Source: Rhodospirillaceae bacterium (lineage in GTDB: Bacteria > Pseudomonadota > Alphaproteobacteria > CADEGL01). Taken from it: a stretch of 5,485 bases of DNA. This document shows, piece by piece, positions 1-4,856 of the stretch. Below the pieces are notes generated by a model, which saw nothing but the letters and a program-made list of their open reading frames with translations, was not told the DNA's origin and did no database searches. How positions within the stretch are numbered: position 1 is the first letter of the stretch; the number at the start of each line of letters is the position of its first letter. The position numbers and the translations under genes were made by a program. The DNA lies in contig JABIRQ010000404.1 of NCBI GenBank assembly GCA_018699755.1, positions 1 through 5,485 on the forward strand, written 5' to 3'.

Positions 1-314
1 CGGATCAGGCCTGGATCCCATCCTGGCTCGGCCGCGTCCACCCGCGCACGCGCACGCCGCTCAACGCCACGGCCACGGTGACCGTGCTGATCCTCGTCTT
101 CGCCCTCGCCCTGCCGCTCGGGGCCTTGGCGCGCATCACCTCGCTTGCCGTCCTGACCATCTTCGCCGCCGTCAATCTGGCCCTGCTGGCGGTCAAGCGC
201 CGCGATCCGCGCCCCGAGGGGATTACCGTCTATCCCGTCGTGCTGCCGGTCTGCGGCTTCCTTGCCAGCCTGGGTGTCATTCTGTTCGAGGTGGCGCGGA
301 TCGTCAGCGGCTGA
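1..314 (+). CDS. APC-family amino acid permease, C-terminal fragment (5' end outside window)
   Basis: This is the last 103 codons of an inner-membrane secondary transporter of the amino acid-polyamine-organocation (APC) superfamily, which imports amino acids or related compounds. The frame is open from base 3 to a TGA at 312-314; the GTG at 78 is internal, because homologous sequence continues upstream to the window edge. The fragment begins in a cytoplasmic loop with the typical motif LGRVHPRTRTPLNAT (visible residues 9-23). Three hydrophobic segments follow, at about 26-43, 45-64 and 77-101, with a basic KRRDPRP loop (65-71) between the last two. This motif and the closing helices fit the C-terminal part of bacterial APC permeases such as YjeH/YhdG-like proteins. 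The substrate cannot be told from this end. The gene converges on the enolase-superfamily gene with 13 bases between stops, so they are not co-transcribed, although it may still supply the same pathway (inference). Confidence 0.85.
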   Translation, partial: DQAWIPSWLGRVHPRTRTPLNATATVTVLILVFALALPLGALARITSLAVLTIFAAVNLALLAVKRRDPRPEGITVYPVVLPVCGFLASLGVILFEVARIVSG

Positions 315-327
315 TCCTGCGTCGGAC

Positions 328-1512
328 CTAGGCCTCCTCGCCCAGTTCGGCCCGGGCGCGCTTCTGGTGCTCCTTCACCGCGTCCCAATCGACCGTGACG
401 CCGATGCCCGGCGCGTCCGGCAGATGGGCTTGGCCGTCCTTGAAGGTGATGCCGCCCGAGAACATCGGCTCCGGCCCGAAGTCGATGAAGGTGACATGGG
501 CCTCGCAGTCGACCGGATAGTGGTCGCGGATGACCGAGCCGATATGGCACACGGCGGTGTCGCCGACGACCGAATACGGCCCCGTATCGACGCTCACGCC
601 GATATTCGCGGCCGTGCAGATCTGGATGACCTTCTGGCACTCGAAGAAGCCGCCCAGGCGGTTCAGTTTCAGGACGATCCGATCGCAGGCCTGCATCCGC
701 GCGATGTTCAGCATCGCCTCCGCGCTCCACACGCTCTCGTCCAGGATGACGGGGATGTTGATCTGTTGGCGGACATGGGCCGCGCCGGCCAGGTCGGCCA
801 GGTTGACCGGCTGCTCGATCGACAGATTGTCGTATTTCTCGAACCGGCGCAGCACGTTGATCGTCCAGTTCGGGCTCTTCCAGCCCTGGTTCGTGTCGGC
901 GTCGATATAGACGTTGGACGGGGTGGCCTCCAGGGCGGCCTCCAGCAGTGCGAGTTCCTCGAGCAGCACGTCGCGGCTGAAGCCCTTGGCGTGCATGTTG
1001 TCGCCGATCTTGATCTTGAGGCCCTTGAAGCCCTGGGCGGCGAACTCGCGACACCCTTCGGCCATCTCCTCCGGGGTCTTGTGGTAGAGGTTGGTCAGCA
1101 GATCGAGGCTGGTGCGGTAGGCGCCGCCCAACAGGCCGTGGACCGGGATGCCGCGCACTTTGCCTGTCAGATCGTAGAGCGCCATGTCGACGGCCGAGCG
1201 CGCGATCCGCCCGCCCGGCATGCCGCCGCCGAAGACCGAGAGCATGCGCTCGTGGCACAGGGCAAAATTCTCGGGATCGGCACCGCGCAGCACCTCGTCG
1301 TACATGCGCACGCACTCTTCCATCTGGCCCTTGGTCTCGACGAAGTACCAGGGCTGGGTGACCATCTCCCCGACTCCTTCGGCGCCGTCCTCGGTCAACA
1401 CGCGGACGAGATAGGCCGGCGACGTGCTGGGCCAGATGAACTCGTCGTCCTCCCAGGCCTCCTTCTTGGCCGTGGAATAGATGCGATGGGCTTCGACCTT
1501 GGCGATCTTCAC
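328..1512 (-). CDS. Enolase-superfamily enzyme, mandelate racemase/muconate lactonizing type (MLE subgroup)
   Basis: This 394-residue cytosolic metalloenzyme is predicted to abstract the alpha proton of a carboxylate and stabilise the enolate on Mg2+. An N-terminal capping domain (about 1-125) precedes the TIM barrel. Visible catalytic features are the KIK motif (K166, K168) at the end of barrel strand 2, metal ligands D204 (IDADTNQGW), E233 (IEQP) and D258 (LDES), and K282 (LKLNRLGG) on strand 6. Lysines on strands 2 and 6 are the hallmark of the MLE subgroup (muconate cycloisomerase, dipeptide epimerase, N-succinylamino acid racemase, hydroxyproline-betaine epimerase, cis-3-hydroxyproline dehydratase) rather than the mandelate racemase or sugar-acid dehydratase subgroups. 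The 20s loop is acidic and aromatic (E18, W20, E21-E24, W27), and the 50s loop carries W55, Y56 and F57; these loops set specificity, and I do not recognise this combination. The start is GTG, with GGGGGAGG seven bases upstream. The gene is divergent from the DapA-family gene. The family call is firm and the substrate unknown. Confidence 0.93.
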   Translation of the reverse strand: MKIAKVEAHRIYSTAKKEAWEDDEFIWPSTSPAYLVRVLTEDGAEGVGEMVTQPWYFVETKGQMEECVRMYDEVLRGADPENFALCHERMLSVFGGGMPGGRIARSAVDMALYDLTGKVRGIPVHGLLGGAYRTSLDLLTNLYHKTPEEMAEGCREFAAQGFKGLKIKIGDNMHAKGFSRDVLLEELALLEAALEATPSNVYIDADTNQGWKSPNWTINVLRRFEKYDNLSIEQPVNLADLAGAAHVRQQINIPVILDESVWSAEAMLNIARMQACDRIVLKLNRLGGFFECQKVIQICTAANIGVSVDTGPYSVVGDTAVCHIGSVIRDHYPVDCEAHVTFIDFGPEPMFSGGITFKDGQAHLPDAPGIGVTVDWDAVKEHQKRARAELGEEA

Positions 1513-1519
1513 GGGCTTG

Positions 1520-1527
1520 CCTCCCCC
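1520..1527 (-). promoter_or_regulatory. Ribosome binding site of the enolase-superfamily gene
   Basis: On the minus strand this reads GGGGGAGG, seven bases before the GTG at 1512-1510. It fixes the GTG as the start and gives the expected N-terminus MKIAKVEAHRI, which is how enolase-superfamily proteins normally begin. The open frame continues further upstream but has no comparable site. Confidence 0.75.
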
Positions 1528-1552
1528 AAATTGGTTTCAATGCGGCCCTCCC

Positions 1553-1564
1553 GCCGGGCCCGGC
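1553..1564. repeat. Perfect 12-bp palindrome GCCGGGCCCGGC in the divergent promoter region
   Basis: The self-complementary sequence GCCGGGCCCGGC lies just upstream of the plus-strand -10 candidate (1573-1578), where the -35 element would be expected. This suits an operator for a dimeric regulator controlling one or both divergent genes (inference). In DNA this GC-rich, short GC palindromes also arise by chance, so the call is tentative. Confidence 0.35.
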
Positions 1565-1570
1565 TATGCG

Positions 1571-1600
1571 GTTATACTGTGTCCAGGCCCCGACTCTGAA
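1571..1600 (-). promoter_or_regulatory. Candidate promoter for the enolase-superfamily gene
   Basis: On the minus strand, TTCAGA (1600-1595, four of six matches to TTGACA) is followed after 18 bases by TATAAC (1576-1571, five of six matches to TATAAT). The -10 box overlaps the plus-strand candidate TATACT almost completely, so the two divergent promoters would share the same AT-rich core. Transcription would start near 1564 and give a leader of about 50 bases. This rests on consensus matching only. Confidence 0.3.
1573..1578 (+). promoter_or_regulatory. Candidate -10 element for the DapA-family gene
   Basis: TATACT matches the sigma-70 consensus TATAAT at five of six positions and is one of the few AT-rich spots in the divergent intergenic region. 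It would place the transcript start near 1585, about 60 bases before the ATG at 1644. The expected -35 position (about 1550-1555) is GC-rich with no recognisable TTGACA, so the promoter may depend on an activator, or the call may be wrong. Confidence 0.35.
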
Positions 1601-1615
1601 ACATGAACCTGAAAC
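1596..1615 (+). repeat. Direct repeat CTGAAAC x2, 13-base period; possible operator half-sites
   Basis: CTGAAAC occurs at 1596-1602 and 1609-1615, with a degenerate copy, ATGAACC, at 1603-1609 between them. The same TGAAAC core appears inverted at 1534-1539 (GTTTCA) on the other side of the promoter core, close to the enolase gene. Regularly spaced copies flanking both promoters suggest binding sites for a transcription factor. No regulator gene lies in the window, so its identity is unknown. Confidence 0.3.
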
Positions 1616-1630
1616 CCGAAGCGCGGCCAG

Positions 1631-1637
1631 GGAGGAG
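1631..1637 (+). promoter_or_regulatory. Ribosome binding site of the DapA-family gene
   Basis: GGAGGAG ends six bases before the ATG at 1644. It selects this start over the in-frame ATG at 1566, which has no such site, overlaps the promoter region and would add 26 residues absent from the family. Confidence 0.8.
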
Positions 1638-1643
1638 ATTTCC

Positions 1644-2558
1644 ATGAATCGCAACGACGTCAACTGGCACGGCTCCTTCGCCGTGATCGTCACCCCGTTC
1701 AAGCGGGACGGTTCGGTCGACGAAGCCGGCTATCGCCGGATCATCGATTTCATCATCGAATCGGGCTGTCACGGCGTGATCACCGCCGGCAGCACGGGTG
1801 AGTTTTTCCTGATGGAGCCGGAGGAGCGCAAGCGCGTCTTCGAGATCTGCGTCGACCAGACGGCGGGCCGCGTTCCGGTCCTCGCCTGCCCGGCGGCGAT
1901 CCGCACCGAGGACGTGGTGGACTACACCCGCGCGGCCAAGAAGGCGGGCTGCGACGGCGTGATGGTCCTGCCGCCGATCTACGTCAAGATCACCGACCGC
2001 GAGATCGTCGAATTCTACAAGCGCGTGGCGGGCGAGGGCGAAATGCCGCTCATGCTCTACAACAGCCCCTTCGCGGTGAATGTCTATCTGACGCCGAAGC
2101 TGATCGAGGACCTGGTCAAGATCGACGAGGTCGTGGCGATCAAGGACAGTTCCTTCGACATGCTGCAATTCTCGAATCTGGTGCGCTCGGTGCGCGACGA
2201 GATCCGCCTGTTCATCGGGTTGGAGCATATGTTCGTCCCGGCCCTCGCCATCGGCGCCGACGGCGCGGTCGCGATGAGTCCGCCGATCGCCGGACGCATG
2301 GCGTCGGAACTCTACGATTCCTACGTGGCGGGCGATCATGCCCGGGCGCAGGAGCTGCATGTCCGCATGGCCCGGCTTTACGACATCTTCGAGATCGGCA
2401 GCATGTACAGCTGCATCAAGGAGGCGTTGAACCTCCAGGGCATGCCGGGCGGCCATATGCGCGCGCCCATGCTGCCCTTCGACGATCAGCAGAAGGCAAA
2501 ACTCGCCGCCATCCTGTCCGAACTCGGCCTGCTGGAGGCTCGCAAGGCCGCTGAATAG
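1644..2558 (+). CDS. Dihydrodipicolinate synthase/N-acetylneuraminate lyase (DapA) family lyase, not a true DHDPS
   Basis: This 304-residue cytosolic TIM-barrel enzyme forms a Schiff base between an active-site lysine and a 2-oxo acid, usually pyruvate, and then makes or breaks a C-C bond or dehydrates/deaminates the substrate. It has the usual family length. Visible motifs are GSTGE (49-53, binding the oxo-acid carboxylate), Y113 (matching E. coli DHDPS Y107), Y139 in YNSP (proton shuttle) and the Schiff-base lysine K167 in KDSS. The Y139-K167 spacing of 28 equals that of Y133-K161 in E. coli DapA. The arginine that grips aspartate semialdehyde in DHDPS (E. coli R138) is A144 here, so lysine biosynthesis is unlikely. 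Family alternatives are 2-keto-3-deoxy-sugar-acid aldolase or dehydratase, 1-pyrroline-4-hydroxy-2-carboxylate deaminase, or an untyped aldolase. It is divergent from the enolase-superfamily gene, suggesting consecutive steps of one pathway (inference). A terminator-like hairpin follows. Confidence 0.92.
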   Translation: MNRNDVNWHGSFAVIVTPFKRDGSVDEAGYRRIIDFIIESGCHGVITAGSTGEFFLMEPEERKRVFEICVDQTAGRVPVLACPAAIRTEDVVDYTRAAKKAGCDGVMVLPPIYVKITDREIVEFYKRVAGEGEMPLMLYNSPFAVNVYLTPKLIEDLVKIDEVVAIKDSSFDMLQFSNLVRSVRDEIRLFIGLEHMFVPALAIGADGAVAMSPPIAGRMASELYDSYVAGDHARAQELHVRMARLYDIFEIGSMYSCIKEALNLQGMPGGHMRAPMLPFDDQQKAKLAAILSELGLLEARKAAE

Positions 2559-2579
2559 GCCGTGGTCGGTTCGTTTTCC

Positions 2580-2610
2580 GGGGCCGGCATCGTGCCGGCC
2601 CCGTTTCTTT
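2580..2610 (+). terminator. Rho-independent terminator-like hairpin between the lyase and the gamma-lyase-like gene
   Basis: The arms GGGGCCGGCA (2580-2589) and TGCCGGCCCC (2593-2602) pair perfectly over ten base pairs around a TCG loop, followed by GTTTCTTT (2603-2610). The stem starts 22 bases after the upstream stop codon. The U-rich run lies on the plus strand only, so it acts on transcripts coming from the DapA-family gene. It ends exactly where the ribosome binding site of the next gene begins, so it could also attenuate read-through rather than end it fully. Confidence 0.8.
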
Positions 2611-2616
2611 GAGGAG
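2611..2616 (+). promoter_or_regulatory. Ribosome binding site of the gamma-lyase-like gene
   Basis: GAGGAG ends nine bases before the ATG at 2626. It abuts the U-rich tail of the preceding hairpin, so the translation signal stays free when the hairpin forms. Confidence 0.7.
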
Positions 2617-2625
2617 ATCCGTCTC

Positions 2626-3840
2626 ATGGCCGAGAAAAGCGGCGGAAACCTGCGCCACGGCTTCGCCACCCGCGCGATCCACGAGGGCTGGGACCCGGCC
2701 GATGGCGAGGGCGCGCTGGTGCCGCCCGTCCATATGACCTCGACCTTTGCCTTCTCCAGCGTCGAGGACGGCATGGCCATCTTCGCGCGCGAGAAGCCGG
2801 GCTACCGCTATGCTCGCTCGGGTTCGCCCACGATCGCGCTTCTGGAAGGCCGCATCGCCTCGCTCGAAGGGGCGGAGGCCGCGGTCGCCTTCGCCTCGGG
2901 CATGGGAGCGATCACGGCTTTCACTTGGGCGGTTTGCCAAGCCGGCGAGCGGGTGCTGATCGACCAGACCCTCTACGGCTCGACCTTCGCCTTCTTCAAC
3001 GAGGGCCTGGCCAAGTTCGGGGTCGAGGTGGTCCATGTCGAGATGAGCGACCCGGCCAATGTCGCCGCCGCAATGACGCCGAACACGCGGCTCGTCTATT
3101 TCGAAACCCCGGCCAACCCGAACATGCGCCTGATCGACATCGCCGCCGTGGCCGAGATCGTCCACAAGGCCGCGCCCGATTGCCTGGTCGCCGTCGACAA
3201 CACTTATTGCACCCCTTATCTCCAGCGCCCGCTGGACCTGGGCGCGGATGCCGCCCTGCATTCCGTGACCAAATATCTCGGCGGCCACGGCGACCTGATG
3301 GCGGGCGCGGTCGCCGGTTCCCAGGAACTGATGGACAAGGTGCGGTTCAACGGCCTCAGCAAATTCACCGGCGCCGTTCTCTCGGGCCTCAATGCCCATC
3401 TCGTCATGCGCGGGCTCAAGACCCTGGAACTGCGGATGGAGCGGCATTGTTCGAGCGCCCTGCATCTCGCCCGGATCATCGAGGCCCATCCGGCGGTCGA
3501 GCGGATCTATTATCCCGGCCTGGAAAGCTCGCCCTATCACGCCCTGGCCAAGCGCCAGATGCGCGCCTTCGGCGGCATGATCGCCTTCGAACTGAAGGGC
3601 GGCTTCGATGCGGGGGTGCGCTTCATGGATGCGGTCGAGCTGATTTCCCTCGCGGTCAGCCTGGGTGATGCCGAAACCCTGGTGCAGCATCCCGCCAGCA
3701 TGACCCACCGCACCTATTCGCCGGAGCAGCGGGCGAAATACGGCATCGCCGACGGTCTCGTCCGCCTCTCCATCGGCTTGGAGACGCCTGAGGATCTGGT
3801 CGCCGACGTGACCCAGGCCCTCGACGCCGCCGCCCGCTAA
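2626..3840 (+). CDS. PLP-dependent Cys/Met-metabolism enzyme, methionine gamma-lyase-like
   Basis: This 404-residue cytosolic fold-type I PLP enzyme, normally a homotetramer, closely resembles Pseudomonas putida methionine gamma-lyase (398 residues) from GFATRAIHEGWDP (12-24) to the end; that enzyme converts methionine to 2-oxobutanoate, methanethiol and ammonia. Visible residues are Y62 and R64 (phosphate contact from the neighbouring subunit), Y117 in LYGST, D191 in DNTYCTPYLQRPL, PLP lysine K216 in HSVTKYLGGHGD, SLGDAETLVQHPASMTH (345-361) and R380 (substrate carboxylate). At the three polar positions regarded as typical of methionine gamma-lyase, C116, K240 and D241, it has S119, S245 and K246. 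It may therefore prefer another substrate, such as homocysteine, cystathionine, an O-acylhomoserine or another S-substituted amino acid. It lies 67 bases after the DapA-family gene, behind a terminator-like hairpin, and its stop overlaps the convergent TauE/SafE gene. I identified no promoter of its own. Confidence is high for family and moderate for reaction. Confidence 0.9.
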   Translation: MAEKSGGNLRHGFATRAIHEGWDPADGEGALVPPVHMTSTFAFSSVEDGMAIFAREKPGYRYARSGSPTIALLEGRIASLEGAEAAVAFASGMGAITAFTWAVCQAGERVLIDQTLYGSTFAFFNEGLAKFGVEVVHVEMSDPANVAAAMTPNTRLVYFETPANPNMRLIDIAAVAEIVHKAAPDCLVAVDNTYCTPYLQRPLDLGADAALHSVTKYLGGHGDLMAGAVAGSQELMDKVRFNGLSKFTGAVLSGLNAHLVMRGLKTLELRMERHCSSALHLARIIEAHPAVERIYYPGLESSPYHALAKRQMRAFGGMIAFELKGGFDAGVRFMDAVELISLAVSLGDAETLVQHPASMTHRTYSPEQRAKYGIADGLVRLSIGLETPEDLVADVTQALDAAAR

Positions 3841-4583
3841 GTCTGAAAAACCCGCAGGGCGATCAGGATTACGCCCAGGACGGCGAGCAGGGCGAGGACG
3901 GCCAGGCGAAACTGATCGGGCGACAGGCGGCGGCGGACCTTCGCGCCCAGCCGAACGCCGAAAAACACCGGCACGATGCCCGCTGTCGAAATCGCCGCCG
4001 CTTCCCAAGTCATCAGGCCGAGGCGCGAGAGGCCCAGGACCATCACCAGGCTCGACAGGGTGAAAGAAATGTTGATCGCCTGGACGAAGCGCGAGGGGTC
4101 GAGCCGTAGGGCCATGAAATAGGGCAGGACCGGCATGACCTGCGAGCCGGTCATGCCGTTCACCAGCCCGGTCAGAAAGCCGGTCGGCGGACCCAGCGGC
4201 CGCTCCAGCCGGGGCGCTAGGACGATATCGGGCCGGGCCAGGGCGAAGAGGCTGTAGCCGATCAGCACGACGCCGAGGATCGCGGCGCCCGTCTGGGGAT
4301 CGATATGTCCGAGCAGCCAGAGGCCGAGCAGCAGGCCGGGCAGCAGGCCGAGATAAAGCGGCCAGAAGCGGCGCGCGGTCTCGCGGACATGACCGGCCTC
4401 GGCCATCACCATCAGGTTGCTGGCCACCGAAGGCACGATCAGCAGGGGCAGGGCCTCGTGCAGGCCGAAGGCGAGCACCAGCCAGGCGATGCAGGAGGTC
4501 GAGAAGCCGAGGCCGGTCAGCCCCTTGACGAAGGCGGCGTAGAAATAGGCCGCGCCGGCGATGCCGAGGGCGAGCGGATCCAC
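3837..4583 (-). CDS. TauE/SafE-family membrane transporter (sulfite/organosulfonate exporter family)
   Basis: This 248-residue polytopic inner-membrane protein belongs to the TauE/SafE (formerly DUF81) family, whose characterised members are implicated in export of sulfite, sulfoacetate or other anions. It shows the family's internal duplication: FVKGLTGLGFSTS (18-30) opens the first half and LTGLVNGMTGSQVMPVLPY (137-155) the second. Hydrophobic segments lie near 4-19, 30-60, 76-92, 99-115, 134-156, 168-188, 196-210 and 226-243. The start is GTG at 4583-4581. The stop of the upstream small gene is in the same frame 15 bases earlier, so no longer form is possible. A GGCGGAAG stretch is a weak ribosome binding site, so translation is probably coupled to the upstream gene. 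It is the last gene of a three-gene minus-strand operon. Its TAG shares bases 3837-3840 with the TAA of the convergent gamma-lyase-like gene. The family is sure and the exported substrate unknown. Confidence 0.9.
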   Translation of the reverse strand: MDPLALGIAGAAYFYAAFVKGLTGLGFSTSCIAWLVLAFGLHEALPLLIVPSVASNLMVMAEAGHVRETARRFWPLYLGLLPGLLLGLWLLGHIDPQTGAAILGVVLIGYSLFALARPDIVLAPRLERPLGPPTGFLTGLVNGMTGSQVMPVLPYFMALRLDPSRFVQAINISFTLSSLVMVLGLSRLGLMTWEAAAISTAGIVPVFFGVRLGAKVRRRLSPDQFRLAVLALLAVLGVILIALRVFQT

Positions 4584-4598
4584 TCGCTTCCGCCCGAC

Positions 4599-4850
4599 CT
4601 AGCGCCGGCCGCGAGCGTAACGCAGCAGGTACAGGACGAGCCAGATGGGCACGACGACGATGGCGCCGATCAGGATATGGGGCACGGCCCAGCGCAGGGC
4701 GTCGACAGCGGTGGTAAAGACGCTCTCGACCGTGCCGCCGATGCCGCGCAGCAGCGAGCCGGGGTCGAGGTTCAGCACGTTGAGGACGAATCCGACGACG
4801 AAGCTGAGGATGAGCAGGCGGATGACGATGCCGCCGATATCGCCGCGCAT
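4599..4850 (-). CDS. Small two-helix membrane protein, DUF6460-like
   Basis: This 83-residue protein has two hydrophobic helices, about 8-27 (IVIRLLILSFVVGFVLNVLN) and 58-76 (HILIGAIVVVPIWLVLYLL), joined by a loop with LDPGSLLRGIGG and an amphipathic stretch ending in ALRW. The C-terminus is basic (RYARGRR), suggesting cytoplasmic ends. The pattern of RLxxLSxVVGFVL, then LDP, then DALRW, then GAxVVVPIWL matches, from memory, a domain of unknown function (DUF6460) in Alphaproteobacteria. No catalytic residues are visible and no function is known to me. The start is ATG, six bases after the stop of the dehydrogenase gene, with a strong AAGGAGGA site inside that gene's last codons. The TauE/SafE gene starts 15 bases downstream. 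This spacing supports a real, co-translated gene. It could be an accessory protein of the exporter or simply a neighbour. Confidence 0.75.
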   Translation of the reverse strand: MRGDIGGIVIRLLILSFVVGFVLNVLNLDPGSLLRGIGGTVESVFTTAVDALRWAVPHILIGAIVVVPIWLVLYLLRYARGRR

Positions 4851-4856
4851 GCCGCC

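Noticed and set aside
262..1599. 445-codon plus-strand open frame opposite the enolase-superfamily gene
   Set aside because: The low-complexity product, rich in Ala, Asp, Val and Arg, has no motif, whereas the minus strand encodes an enolase-superfamily protein with every catalytic residue.
1566..1643. Upstream in-frame ATG extending the DapA-family protein by 26 residues
   Set aside because: It has no ribosome binding site, begins within the candidate -10 region, and the added residues do not resemble the family's N-terminus. GGAGGAG before 1644 decides the start.
2925..3668. 247-codon plus-strand frame inside the gamma-lyase-like gene
   Set aside because: It is a +1 shadow with Arg/Pro/Gly-rich composition and no domain. 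The overlapping frame is a full-length PLP enzyme.
1644..3840. A known named pathway such as lysine biosynthesis or 4-hydroxyproline degradation
   Set aside because: The DapA-family protein lacks the DHDPS arginine, and no hydroxyproline epimerase, amine oxidase or semialdehyde dehydrogenase gene is present in the window to support the second pathway.
3842..3864. CCCTGCGGG followed by TTTTT on the minus strand as a terminator
   Set aside because: The stem is only three base pairs and lies within the last codons of the TauE/SafE gene; it is best explained as coding sequence.
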